From the NCBI GenBank assembly GCA_949358305.1, contig OX442314.1:8301060-8365059 (forward strand): DNA of 64,000 bases, written 5' to 3'. Every line of letters begins with the position of its first letter. Within the stretch, counting starts at the first letter, position 1. The translations under genes were made by a program, and so were the position numbers. The notes beneath the pieces were generated by a model. The model did not search any database. It was not told where the DNA came from and worked only from the letters and a program-made list of their open reading frames with translations. Origin of the DNA: Strigamia acuminata (lineage: Eukaryota > Arthropoda > Chilopoda > Geophilomorpha > Linotaeniidae). Shown here piece after piece: positions 1-10,525 of the stretch.

Positions 1-337
1 CGAATTTCAACAAATTTCAACGAATTTCACAAATTTCAACAAATCCATAAATTTTTGATCTTTTATTACCAAATTTAAAAATCTCTATTTCCAACAACCT
101 CTCCTATCTCCAACCCAGCTTTAAAAACCATAAAAATTCCATGTCTATTTCTAGTCAACCCTTGCAGTCAATAAATTCTGCCATTCCTGCATCCCTTCCA
201 TCACTAATGATGTTCAAATTGACCATTACCAAAACTCGCTGACAAAATACCCTCCATAACTCCACAAGCAACAACCAGAGACAGAGACAAATGCTTCCAC
301 ACACCAGCAATATCTCACAACTAACATGAAAACCATT
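1..337. other. AT-rich sequence with a short AAATTTCAA-type repeat
   Basis: Positions 1-44 hold about four imperfect 10-bp units of the type AATTTCAACA, probably the edge of a minisatellite cut by the window. I see no gene, RNA or mobile-element signature in the rest. Confidence 0.5.
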
Positions 338-610
338 TCAATTTATTGCCTCATCTGCATTTCCCATCAATCTATTCAATTTGCCAGCAGTAAATCGAGG
401 GTCGGCTCTTACCGCTGTCAAATCAATACAAGTAGAATTTCTCAGCCGGAGACAGATTCTCTTCTTCCCCTTCGGCGGAAGTCGTTTAAAGCAAAACTCA
501 CGTAAAGTCTGAATTTCCAAAGCGCCATTGAGAGCAATGAAATCTCCCCGGCACGTTCCCGGCCCCCTTCTGCCGTGCAACCGACGCCGCAACTACAAAT
601 GCCTCTTTCA
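338..610 (-). other. GC-enriched patch, possible minus-strand exon or promoter (unrecognised)
   Basis: This stretch is clearly richer in G and C than its surroundings. On the minus strand an 84-codon frame is open from 592 to 338. It contains two possible splice donors, GTGAGT near 498-503 and GGTAAGAG near 404-411. The predicted peptide, basic in its middle, matches no family I recognise. It lies downstream of the RGS exons on the same strand, but it does not resemble the expected next part of an R7 RGS protein. A conserved non-coding patch or a chance ORF is equally possible. Confidence 0.2.
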
Positions 611-887
611 CCCTTCCAAACCGCCTAGAATGTAAATGGTCACGTTTTTCGGTTCAAATTGCTTCGCTGCATCTTTCTCGACTGCTAACTCCAGAATGTC
701 ATAGACATACTTCGTAAGGAAATGTAAAACTGGTAGCCATCAACCACCGTTGAAGATCCACAAACTTTTATTGCTGTTTATCTTTTTCGATGAAATTAAA
801 GTGCAGTTATCTTCCAGTTTACTTCGGCTTTGTGCAGTACAGGTCTAACTTTGCTATTACAAACACCGTTAGAACGAAATCCTCATT

Positions 888-2148
888 AGAGAGTTTGCGG
901 GATGCATTTTTCCCTTACAGTTAAAGACTATAACGGTATAAAAATAGTGTAAGGGAAAAATGCTAAATTAATTTTTTGCGGGCTGCATTTTCTCCTTATC
1001 ACTACACTATTTCAGCCAACTACTGACAGTTAGTAATTTTGGGCCTAAAAATTCAATTTGGGGGCATAAATGTGCAGATTTCTGCATAAAATTCCATTAT
1101 TACGCCTATAAAGAATGGTTTTGGGCCTAAAATTCAATTTTGGGCCTCACTTATCATTCAATCTACGTACCTATGACTGTGATGTGTTTGATCGGGACAA
1201 CAAAATAATCGCCATTTGCAATGGGCAGAGCTAACAATAGAGGGTGGTTTAGAAAGTCTGGTTCACAGTAAATAATTCCCAAATTGTTCTAGATGTTGAT
1301 TCAGCAAAATGATTGTTAAGGTAGTATGTCGGGGGAAATCCAATTATGACATCCAATTTGACCTCTGAGGTCATCTTCAAGGTCATCCATATTGTAACTC
1401 GAGAACCGTGACAGTTAGAGCAAAAAGGTGAATTAGAAAGTTGTAGAGCATAATCCAATTAGTCTAGAACTGTTCTTAAAAAAATTATCTTTTACTGAAA
1501 AGTTTTGAGAAAAAAAGGTTTGAAATGTTAGCCTACTCAGCTTTGTAACCTAAAACTATCATGTGGAATGTATTTCCAAAGTAAATTATTTCCTTTCTTT
1601 TGTTTCCTCTCTTCCACTTACAAGTATGGCCCAATAAAGTGTCCTAATTGAGGATTAGTTTGGTTGCCTCAATAGTTTTAGGTTACAAAGCTGAGTTACA
1701 ATGCTGAGTAGACTAATGTTTCAGACCTTTTTTCTCAAATCTTTTCAGTAAGAAATAATTTTTTAAAGAACAGTTCTAGACTAATTGGATGATGCTCTAC
1801 CACTTTCTAATTCACTTTTTTGCTCTAACTGTCACGGTTCTCGAGTTACAATATGGATGACCTTGAAGATGACCTCAGAAGTCAAATTGGATGTCATAAT
1901 TGGATTTCCCCCGACATACTACCTTTACAATCATTTTGCTGAATCAACATCTAGAACAGTTTGAGAATTATTTACTGTGAACCAGACTTTCTGAACCACC
2001 CTGTATAGTGTTCTCAATTCTGATTGGCTGCGCTATATTTTAACTTAGTGTTGAAAACGATACACTAAAGATTTTTCCCTTACGATATGGCACTAAACTA
2101 GTGTATCGTGGAGCAAAATAAAGGAAAAATGCATCCCGCAAACTCTAT
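888..2148. mobile_element. Outer inverted-repeat element (MITE-like) split by another MITE
   Basis: The left end, GAGTTTGCGGGATGCATTTT at 891-910, recurs as its reverse complement at about 2119-2146. A second internal pair of related segments (930-960 and 2040-2130, AGTGTAAGGGAAAAATGC type) extends the symmetry. A similar end, TGCCGCAAAC, also occurs at 2170 and near 47330. No ORF of transposase size is present. The element at 1240-2003 sits inside it. Confidence 0.55.
1240..2003. mobile_element. Mariner-like foldback MITE with 320-bp arms
   Basis: Long inverted arms (1240-1558 and about 1670-2003) flank a roughly 110-bp loop. The ends read GAGGGTGGTTTAGAAAGTCT on the left and, on the right, the complement of CAGGGTGGTTCAGAAAGTCT. 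Both are bounded by TA (1238-1239, 2004-2005), the duplication typical of Tc1/mariner elements. It has no transposase. A relative lies at 13297. Confidence 0.8.
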
Positions 2149-3193
2149 TATAAAGGAAAAGTCACTGCCGCAAACTATGAAATTTATGATTTCACTTACA
2201 GTCGAGACCTCGATATAACTACATTATCTACCGCGACTCGGGTAACTGCAACTGCATGTATTTTTGGTTCATCTTTTTCTTTGTCTTAATAAGGGGGGCC
2301 TGGCAGTTGTCTCTTTATTTAATTTTTCCAATTTTCCTGGAAGTTCCAGCTAGAAAAAACTCCACACTTGTCTGCAACACTGACTGTGATGATTGCATTT
2401 TTTAAGTAATGTTTGAAGGTGAATAGTCCTGAAGAACATCTCTGAGTCCTGATTGATAGAATGCTGAAAGTCTTGCTTGATAAAATGCATTTTTCCTTCA
2501 AAATTAAATCATCTTCCACACTGTTGACATGCTAAAATAGATCATGCAAATGGACTGTGTCTGCAGAAACTCTACTTTGTTTGTCCAAACAATTTTGAAG
2601 TGTTGTTCACAAAAGAACATCAAATTCATACATATTTGCAAGATTCCCATTTGGGAATCATTTGAAATGCAAAAGAAAAATTGATTTTCCTAGGATTGTC
2701 AACACAAACAATTGGCAAATTGGAAATCAGTAAATTACAAGTTGGCAACTTGCAACACCTGAATAAAATTCTCTTGCATTTCAACTAATATTATGACAAG
2801 TGGTCACAAAATTCAATCAACATCAAGCAAATTTTCAATAACCATGTAGCAACTTGCTTTGCTCTAATTACTGACATTGTACACTCATTATCAATTGCTA
2901 ATGGTAAAACCCAGCCCTTGAGAAACAGACAGATGCCATTAATTAAGTTGAATTTAAAGTGCATATGTCCACATTAACTCCAGCAAATTTACACTAAGCT
3001 TTAATTGAAGTAAACAAAACTCCTTTCCCATTGTTTGTGCATAAAAAAAGTTCACAAAATGGTGCTTAATTAGTCCTATTTGCATGTTCTGCGAACTTGA
3101 TTCTATCAGTTGCCGCATAGAAATGAGAATTTTAATTTTCTTTTATGCCTGAGTAAAAGAACTTGTCAGACATGACAAGAAATTATCAGTGTA
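2149..3193. other. No gene recognised; AT-rich intron or intergenic sequence
   Basis: I see no splice-bounded coding segment, RNA gene or clear inverted repeat here. If the RGS gene continues downstream, this is its intron. Confidence 0.45.
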
Positions 3194-3717
3194 TAAAGCT
3201 AGGTTTACACTTGTGTTCACACTAGGCGCAACACAAGAAAACAGATGGAATGCAAGCTGCTTGCGTCCAAAAATTCTTGACGTTGACGCCAATTCCTGCT
3301 TCGACTCCAAGTTGAAGTAAGCGACGCAACGCAAGGAAAGTTATTGCGAACAACCAATCACGATCGACTCAAACTCTCGTCGATTCACGTCTGGTTGGTG
3401 AGACTTTGCCACATGCAAACAAGCCGCCATTTTCGGATTCTGGAACTAGTTCTAGAACCAGATCCAATTCCAGGTTTCATTGAAACCATCTGATTGGCCA
3501 GACGCAACATCAGCTCGTGGGTCGATGAAGAACGCAGACGACTGCGTGAATTAATGTGAATTGCAGGACACATTGAACATCGACATTTCGAACGCACATT
3601 TGTTTCAGCTCTGTTCACACGTGCCCTACAGTGTGAACAGACTCTGCGTTGCGTTTGACTAATTTTTCCTTGCGTTGTGTTGCGTTTAGTGTGAACACAA
3701 GTGTGAACCTAGCTTTA
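3194..3717. mobile_element. MITE with about 45-bp terminal inverted repeats (TAAAGCTAGG ends)
   Basis: The left end TAAAGCTAGGTTTACACTTG (3194-3213) is mirrored at the right end (3698-3717) with a few mismatches over about 45 bp. The interior is 524 bp including the ends and codes for nothing. The superfamily is unresolved because the target duplication merges with the TIR (a TA or TAA-type site is possible). It lies just downstream of the last RGS exon seen. Confidence 0.75.
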
Positions 3718-3876
3718 CAGACTCCACAAAATCCAATAGAAGTTTCTGTGGTTGTCAGAGAGAAATAAATTGTCACATCTGCATTTTTACAATTATAGAC
3801 AAAAAAAAATTTCCTTTCAGTTCAAATCAAACTATCCCACAATGCTCTTTATGTTAGAAAAATAAACTCAAATTAC

Positions 3877-5499
3877 CTGGAACCTGTAAAAAGTGCCATC
3901 ACATTTTACAGTTAGGATATGGTCATCGATGGGGAAAAAGTATCCATGGGCGGCCATCAAATGGGCCAGGTGAAGGGCTTCGGCTAAAATAAACATTGAA
4001 AAGTTAATGTCCATATATTCAACCGTTAGGATCTATTATTTTAACAACTTTTCCACGATTTATGGTGTATGATACAGCATTGTCTCATGTACAGTGACAC
4101 CTGGTGGTAAAATTGCAAAAATTTTGCTAAATCATAAAGCATGTAAGTAATTTTTATTAAGTTATTGGACAAGCCGTAAGTAACATCATTTATTTGTTGA
4201 TATTATTCAATTTGTTAACCCTAAGCAATACAATGCCAGAATGCGTCGTGGCTAATTTGCATGAATTTCTATTAGAATTAATGGAGTTTATCATTGAAAT
4301 TCTAATAGTAGTCACATTGCAGAATGCCCGATTATGGTGATTCTAATTTCTCAGGTTTAAATGTTTAATTTTATTTTAATTTTGCAGCTAAGTGGTTTGC
4401 CGGAGTTTGTTCCAAATTGCTGTGGAATGAAAATGTGATGTGGGTTTAAAAAAATATATTAGGATGTTTTAGTAGATTTTCTTCTCATGTTTGGCTTATT
4501 ATTCCAATTTATGGGTCATTATATTCAGAAATAAACTCAAGTAAAACCGATTGAAATTGATAGGTATCTATACCATCAAAATAAAAAGTGGGATTTATAA
4601 GGTTAAGTGCAAAAACTTTGCAGGTTAAATAATTTAATTTTAAGTTAAAACTAAGTAATTTTAATGCAAAAATGCACTATTTTAATGCAAAAATGCACTA
4701 TTTTAATGCAAAAATGCACTATTTTAATGCAAAAATGCACTATTTTATGCAAAAATGCACTATTTTAATGCCAAAATGCACTATTTTAATGCAAAAATGC
4801 ACTATTTTAATGCAAAAATGCACTATTTTAATGCAAAAATGCACTTTTAAGGTAAAATTCCACTTAAGAATGCAGAGAAATGCATTTTTAGTCCAAAAAT
4901 GTTATTAAAAAGTGCTAAAATGTTCTATCCAACTGTAAAAATGCATCTCTCCTTGCTGAATCCATTTTTCAGTTCAATAATGCATTTAATGTTACTTAAC
5001 AAATCAATCAAATTCTACAGTTGCACTTACTTTGATCCTCTACATCTAAATTCTTCATCATCCAAGTGACTAAGTCCTGACCTAAAAAAAAATCACAAAT
5101 AAATAAATTTTTATAAAAAAATCACAAATAATTAATTTTTTTTTTAAAAATTACAAATAATTAATTTTTTTTAAAAAAATTACAAATAATTAAAATATTA
5201 AAAAAAAATTACAAACAATTAAAATATTTAAAAAAAAAATCACAAATAATTAAAATATTAAAAAAAAATCACAAATAATTAAAATATTAAAAAAAAATCA
5301 CAAATAATTAAAAAATTTAAAAAGAAAAATAATTTAAAAATTTAAAAAGAAAAATAAGATAACTAAATATATAGATAAAATAATTAACCAATCACCACTC
5401 ACCAGTAAAGACACTAGGAATTTTGGACATAAAACTCTTGACAGTTTTGACAGGAATTCCTGCTTGTTCATCTTGCATTCTTTCAACTATCAATTCCAT
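3877..5499 (-). CDS. R7-family RGS protein (RGS6/7/9/11-like), three exons of the DEP domain, partial
   Basis: Three minus-strand exons read 5499-5403 (97 bp), 5081-5031 (51 bp) and 3983-3877 (107 bp). Each is bounded by AG and GT (donors GTGAGT, GTAAGT, GTAATT). Phases match (1, 1, 0), so 85 codons join without a stop. The segments are recognisable as the DEP domain of R7 RGS proteins: [18 protein letters not shown] in the first exon, [10 protein letters not shown] in the second, and [14 protein letters not shown] followed by DGTFYRFQ in the third. In this family the DEP domain binds the membrane anchor R7BP, and the protein with Gbeta5 accelerates GTP hydrolysis on Gi/o alpha subunits in neurons. 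The N-terminal exon (above 5499) and the DHEX, GGL and RGS parts (below 3877) were not found. They are probably outside the window or behind long introns. The introns hold minisatellites. Homology is from memory of the family, and which paralogue it is cannot be told. Confidence 0.9.
4664..4850. repeat. Minisatellite, about 21-bp unit (AAAAATGCACTATTTTAATG)
   Basis: About nine tandem units lie inside the RGS intron between the second and third exons seen. The plus-strand 78-codon frame through it is a by-product of the 21-bp period. The stretch 4004-4660 before it shows nothing recognisable. Confidence 0.9.
5085..5345. repeat. AT-only minisatellite (AAATCACAAATAATTAAAAT type, about 28 bp)
   Basis: About eight imperfect units of A-runs alternate with CACAAATAATTAAAATATT. 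It begins just upstream (minus-strand sense) of the 51-bp RGS exon, and its T-run on the minus strand serves as that exon's polypyrimidine tract. Confidence 0.85.
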
Positions 5500-5815
5500 C
5501 TAGAAAGACAAATAAAAAAAAATTTCCAAAATTAATAACTCAAAAATTAAAAAAAATAAATAAATAATAATATAAATTCACTTGGAAGTGACATTTCCTG
5601 TTCTATGTTGACTGTTGGCATTTTGATTTAAGCCTATTTCTGGATTTGCGAAAACATTTGTTGTTGATATGACAAGTGCATGATACGGTGTATTACAACT
5701 CACACAATGTCAAGATGAAAGCAAATCAATAGACTTCTGCAATGGCACAACAAACCAATATTCTTTTCATCAAAATCCAAAAAATAATAACAAACCAAAC
5801 CCACACATTAACGCT

Positions 5816-5902
5816 CACATTTTAGATACAAAAATGTACATTTTAGATACAAAAATGGACTTTTTAGATACAAAAATGCACTTTTTAGCTGAAAAATGCA
5901 CT
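5816..5902. repeat. Short minisatellite (TTTTAGATACAAAAATG, four units)
   Basis: Four imperfect units of about 21-22 bp lie directly before the first palindrome. The motif AAAAATGCACT is shared with the repeat at 4664-4850. Positions 5504-5815 show nothing else. Confidence 0.7.
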
Positions 5903-6261
5903 CTTACAAGGGGAGAGCACCAATAAGCTATCACAGATTGTTGTAATATTAAACAAGAAGGATTGTTATATCATGCTGAATGAGACCCTAAAATAATTTC
6001 ATTCCATGAACAGCCAACAATGCAAACAATGAGCTGAAAGTTGGCACTATTTTGTCTGTGTATACATCAAATCTGAGCAATCAGGCCTAGTGTATGAATA
6101 CTGTAAACAACAGTTGCTAGGTAAAAAATAGTTCCAAGATCCAAGTTCAATTTTATCATTTGAGATTCAATGATGTCATTTCCTCTTTTGATATCACATG
6201 ACATATGACATCAGAACTTTGTTCAACAACATGACTGTCTTCATGAAGACAATAATAGTTT

Positions 6262-6333
6262 GTAGTGGTGGTTCAGTGGTTAAGGCAATGGACCAGGAAT
6301 CTTTCCACACAGGTTCAAATCCTGTTGGGTGTG
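6262..6333 (+). pseudogene. tRNA-Ser-like unit (left arm of palindrome 1)
   Basis: It starts GTAGTGGTGG. An A box (TGGTTCAGTGG), an anticodon-loop region CAGGAAT that would read GGA (Ser), and a T arm ACAGG-TTCAAAT-CCTGT with the B box GGTTCAAATCC are visible. The 3' acceptor strand does not pair with GTAGTGG and the long variable arm of Ser tRNAs is missing, so this is a tRNA-derived promoter unit and not a working tRNA. Confidence 0.7.
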
Positions 6334-6505
6334 AATATATTTACATTTATTTTTTGTTAAATTTTAGCAGTTATTTTAATGTTTGTAATTTTATATTTGT
6401 TTCCAGAAAATTTTAATTTGGTTAATTTTAATTTTTTAACAAATATAAAATTACAAACATTAAAATAACTGCTAAAATTTAACAAAAAATAAATGTAAAA
6501 ATTTT

Positions 6506-6577
6506 CACACCCAACAGGATTTGAACCTGTGTGGAAAGATTCCTGGTTCATTGCCTTAACCACTGAACCACCACTAC
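6506..6577 (-). pseudogene. tRNA-Ser-like unit (right arm of palindrome 1)
   Basis: This is the mirror copy of 6262-6333 on the opposite strand, with the same A and B boxes. The two units converge on the centre of the palindrome, so Pol III transcripts from either would run into the opposite arm. Confidence 0.7.
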
Positions 6578-7298
6578 AAACTATTATTGTCTTCATGAAG
6601 ACAGTCATGTTGTTGAACGAAGTTCTGATGTCATATGTCATGTGATATCAAAAGAGGAAATGACATCATTGAATCTCAAATGGTAAAATTGAACTTGGAT
6701 CTTGGAACTATTTTTTACCTAGCAACTGTTGTTTACAGTATTCATACACTAGGCCTGATTGCTCAGATTTGATGTATACACAGACAAAATAGTGCCAACT
6801 TTCAGCTCATTGTTTGCATTGTTGGCTGTTCATGGAATGAAATTATTTTAGGGTCTCATTCAGCATGATATAACAATCCTTCTTGTTTAATATTACAACA
6901 ATCTGTGATAGCTTATTGGTGCTCTCCCCTTGTTAGTCACAAAAATGTACTTACGAGGGGAACACATGTATAAGATACTCACAGATTGTTGTAATAATAA
7001 ACATGGAGAATTGTTGTATCATGCTGAATGCAACCCTAAAGTAATTTCATTCCATAAACAGCCAACAATGCAAACAATGAGCTCAAAGTTTGCACTATTT
7101 TGTCTGTGTATTCATCCAATCTGAGCAATCAGGCCTAGTGTATGAATACTGTAAACAACAGTTGCTAGGTAAAAAATAGTTCCAAGATCTAGGTTGAATT
7201 TTCTCATTTGAGATTCAATGATGTCATTTCCTCTTTTGAGATTCAATGATTGCATGACATCAGAACTTTGTTCACCAACATGAAGACAATAATAGTTT

Positions 7299-7370
7299 GT
7301 AGTGGTGGTGCAGTGGTTAAAGCAATGGCCTAGGAATCTTTCCTCACAGGTTCAAATCCTGGTGTGTGTG
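7299..7370 (+). pseudogene. tRNA-Ser-like unit (left arm of palindrome 2)
   Basis: It is the same unit as at 6262 with changes (GTGCAGTGGTTAAAGCAATG; anticodon region TAGGAAT). The B box GGTTCAAATCC is intact, and a T-rich run from about 7376 onward could end Pol III transcription. Confidence 0.65.
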
Positions 7371-7540
7371 AAAATTTTTACTTATATTTTTTACTTTTTT
7401 TTAGCAGTAATTTTAATGTTTGTAATTTTATGTTTGTTTTTAGAAAACTTTAATTAATTAATTTTAATTTTTAACAAACATAAAATTACAAACATTAAAA
7501 TTACTGCTAAAAAAAAGTAAAAAATATAAGTAAAAATTTT

Positions 7541-7612
7541 CACACACACCAGGATTTGAACCTGTGAGGAAAGATTCCTAGGCCATTGCTTTAACCACTG
7601 CACCACCACTAC
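7541..7612 (-). pseudogene. tRNA-Ser-like unit (right arm of palindrome 2)
   Basis: This is the mirror copy of 7299-7370 and shares that copy's private changes, not those of palindrome 1. Confidence 0.65.
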
Positions 7613-8059
7613 AAACTATTATTGTCTTCATGTTGGTGAACAAAGTTCTGATGTCATGCAATCATTGAATCTCAAAAGAGGAAATGACATCATTGAATCT
7701 CAAATGAGAAAATTCAACCTAGATCTTGAAACTATTTTTTACCTAGCAACTGTTGTTTACAGTATTCATACACTAGGCCTGATTGCTCAGATTGGATGAA
7801 TACACAGACAAAATAGTGCAAACTTTGAGCTCATTGTTTGCATTGTTGGCTGTTTATGGAATGAAATTACTTTAGGGTTGCATTCAGCATGATACAACAA
7901 TTCTCCATGTTTATTATTACAACAATCTGTGAGTATCTTATACATGTGTTCCCCTCATTAGTAGACAGAGAAACTGCTATTTAGACACAAAAATGCACAA
8001 ATCTGTAACTCCCAACAAGAAAAATAATTTCTAGACATTTTTAAAAGTTTAAATGTCAG

Positions 8060-8245
8060 TTACAATCTACGAAGAAAATATATCATCAATTCTTCTGGCA
8101 GAAAAGCCAGAGGTCCAAGTCCAAACAGAACAAAAGCTTCATTTTTAATATTATCAACAGCAAACTGTGTAGAGATGATTGGAAATTGGAATTCGAGACC
8201 CTTGCTGAAATGATTCTCCTCCAGAGACGAGAACCAAGATGCCAT
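8060..8245 (-). CDS. Candidate short coding exon with an F-box-like end (unrecognised)
   Basis: On the minus strand an ATG at 8245-8243 in reasonable context opens a 61-codon frame ending at 8060. The last part reads GLGPLAFLPEELMIYFLRRL, which fits the start of an F-box (LPxEL..xxL..L). A possible donor, GTAACT, overlaps the stop, so the frame could continue into another exon. The stretch is less AT-rich than its neighbours and is not part of the flanking palindromes. I do not recognise the protein. It could be a first exon, a pseudogene or chance. Confidence 0.25.
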   Translation of the reverse strand: MASWFSSLEENHFSKGLEFQFPIISTQFAVDNIKNEAFVLFGLGPLAFLPEELMIYFLRRL

Positions 8246-8440
8246 CAGTCCACAAGTGTGCTTTCTCTTGGCAATCAATCATGCCCAAAGGTTTCAAACT
8301 TCAAACCACAAGCAATACTAGACCTCCAAGCAGCTGAGAATACAAAAGTCCAACAAACTCCAGAACCGACAACTTCCTAAATATGTCGAACGGTTAACGG
8401 AACTTGTCGGATGTCCTCAAAAAAATAAAGTTATCATTAA

Positions 8441-9071
8441 AGGTCATGGGAAGAGAAAAATAAAAAATGAGGAGAAGATTGTTTGTGTCATTATTAGACC
8501 AAATCCATTGTTGAAACGTGTTCAATTGTTTCGAGATTGTTATATCGTTCGTTTAAACGTTTGAAAATTCTCAAATGTCCTCCATTTTTAGTTTTCGAAA
8601 GTTTCCAAAAGTTGCCGTTGGTGGCGCTATTTATGACGTCATCGGCGACAAACAAGCAGCTTTTTAGCATGGGCTTGGCTTCATTTAAGAGCTACGAAAA
8701 TTTATTATTAGTTCTTTTGAATCTATACACTTGCAACAAATAGCAAATTGGAATATTTAGTGAATATTAAAATCCCAACAACCTAACAGTGTTGTCAAAT
8801 TTGGAAAAAAAATTTTGTAGCTCTTAAATGAAGCCAAGCCCATGCTAAAAAGCTGCTTGTTTGTCGCCGATGACGTCATAAATAGCGCCACCAACGGCAA
8901 CTTTTGGAAACTTTCAAAAACTAAAAATGGAGGACATTTGAGAATTTTCAAACGTTTAAACGAACGATGTAACAATCTCGAAACAATTGAACACGTTTCA
9001 CCAATGGATTTGGTCTAATAATGACACAAACAATCTTCTCCTCAATTTTTATTTTTCTCTTCCCATGACCT
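8441..9071. mobile_element. TTAA-flanked palindromic MITE (piggyBac-type target site)
   Basis: Arms of about 290 bp are reverse complements, with ends AGGTCATGGGAAGAGAAAAA on both sides. TTAA flanks both ends (8437-8440, 9072-9075). The two identical peptides readable at 8537-8697 (plus) and 8817-8975 (minus) are the same arm sequence, not genes. It has no transposase. The TIR does not begin with CCC, so the piggyBac label rests on the TTAA site only. Confidence 0.8.
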
Positions 9072-9098
9072 TTAAACTAAGCCATCCACCCAGATAAA

Positions 9099-9823
9099 CC
9101 ACTAATTCTCATTGGTCAGTGCCCGAATCACTACTGCCTTCTTCATAACTTGTACATTTTATCGACAGAGGGTGCTGATCATATTAGAGCGCTCCACGAT
9201 TGGCTGAGACTTTTCACTGGTGTAGTGATACTAAAAAATAGATCAAAACTCTGGCTGACATTTTGAATGCTGTCCAGACAAAACAACCAATAATAAATTT
9301 GAAAATTGTTTTGTTCCCTGGAAGAAGCAAGCAATAAACTTAATAAACAGGAATGTTGAAATAAACCAACATAAATCTTTATTTTATGACTTCAAGATAC
9401 ATTTTCTTAGAAAATACAAATAACATTACATCATTTCAATGATTAAAATCATCAAACAAATTTGAAACCACCGGCAGCAATGCGCGAATGCGCAATAAAA
9501 ATAGTTCGAGTTCACTCGAATTAAACAACCTTCTGCGAGGGATTATTCACTACTCGAATAATCCTTGTCATCCATGTTTACATGACAGTTGTGCACACGG
9601 AATATTTCATCTCACTCGGAATATTCCATGCATGTAAACATACTATAATAAATCAAACAAACACCCGCACAGACGATAAATTCAAATTTTCAACGCTGTT
9701 CGAACTATTGATGCATTAGTCATTCCTGGCCACGAAAACAGCACAGGGATTCCTGAGATGATCAACTGATTATTTCCTTTGTATCAACACAGTGGCAAGC
9801 AGCCAGCCAATGAGAATTAGTGG
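9099..9823. mobile_element. Family-A MITE, disrupted copy
   Basis: A 17-bp perfect inverted pair, CCACTAATTCTCATTGG (9099-9115) and its complement (9807-9823), encloses family-A sequence at about 9190-9470, including the hallmark CACTGGTGTAGTGAT. The block 9471-9800 (with CGAATAATCC motifs) is not family A and may be a further insertion. The stretch 9824-10362 holds nothing I recognise. Confidence 0.5.
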
Positions 9824-10362
9824 ATTTTCTGTTATAATTATCTGTATATACAGTAACTTGGTGTTTGGTCACTGATTTTGGATCTTCCGATTTCTGAAAG
9901 CCAGGTTACAACGCTTGAGTGAAAGCTGCACAAAGCAAGCTCATTTTTCAAAACCATTTTTTTTTCCTTTTCAGCTTTCATCCTTCCTCTCTTCATCACT
10001 TAGCAAAACTCACTTAACTTGAAATAATCAAGCTTGCCAGTCTAAACAGCTTAACAAGTGTCAACAATTTGAAATCCCAGCCATGCAAAGTGGAAATAAA
10101 AGACAAAAATACACAACTAATTACCATAATTCCAAAATCAATGAAAACAGGTTTACATTTTCCAGAAGATTCTGTCTTCTGGTGGGTGAAAAAAATTCGA
10201 AAAATTGTCAAAATGATGTAATAATTAATGTTTATTTAGTTCACAAACAAAATGTGGTAATCATTCACATTGCTATTTGCAAGTTCATTGTGTTTGATTG
10301 TTTGCAACAAATATTTGCCATGCTACTTCTTAACTCCTGCATGTTAATGTATGTACAGTAAA

Positions 10363-10525
10363 TGCAACCGTCTTCACCCAAAAATAAGACCATGGAGCGG
10401 TATTCGAATATAACACCACGGTGTTACATTCAGCCAATATCATGTAAGTTTGTCGAAAAAGTAAAATTGTTATTTACTCTATTAATTTGTATTCATTAGG
10501 CTGATTAAAAAAACAAAAAAGATCA
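10363..10525. repeat. ACACCATGGTGT family, partial copy
   Basis: The segment starts near ACCGTCTTCACCCAAAAATA and includes TTCGAATATAACACCACGGT. It continues into about 120 bp that recur nearly unchanged at 56950-57075. The end sequence recurs inverted at 57715-57750, so this is one end of an inverted-repeat element. Confidence 0.6.

Larger units (their letters stand above)
5907..6932. mobile_element. 1,026-bp near-perfect palindromic element carrying tRNA-Ser-like units (copy 1)
   Basis: The two arms (about 510 bp each) are almost exact reverse complements meeting near 6420. Ends read CAAGGGGAGAGCACCAATAA on both sides. They are flanked by TTA at 5904-5906 and 6933-6935, a 3-bp duplication as made by PIF/Harbinger transposases. 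Each arm contains a tRNA-derived unit with Pol III boxes. There is no protein-coding capacity: the mirrored 72-94-codon frames at 6198-6641 are the same sequence read from each arm. The superfamily assignment is an inference from the TTA duplication alone. Confidence 0.85.
6954..7957. mobile_element. 1,004-bp near-perfect palindromic element carrying tRNA-Ser-like units (copy 2)
   Basis: This is a second copy of the family at 5907-6932, only 18 bp beyond the first copy's target repeat. Ends read CGAGGGGAACACATG and TGAGGGGAACACATG, flanked by TTA (6951-6953, 7958-7960). It differs from copy 1 by many substitutions and short indels, yet its own two arms match almost perfectly. Confidence 0.85.

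Noticed and set aside
6262-7612. Four functional tRNA-Ser genes
   Set aside because: The acceptor stem cannot pair, the variable arm is missing, and all four lie in mirrored transposon arms. They are kept as tRNA-derived units.
8537-8975. Two near-identical 68-72-codon proteins on opposite strands
   Set aside because: They are the two arms of the TTAA-flanked palindrome read in mirror orientation.
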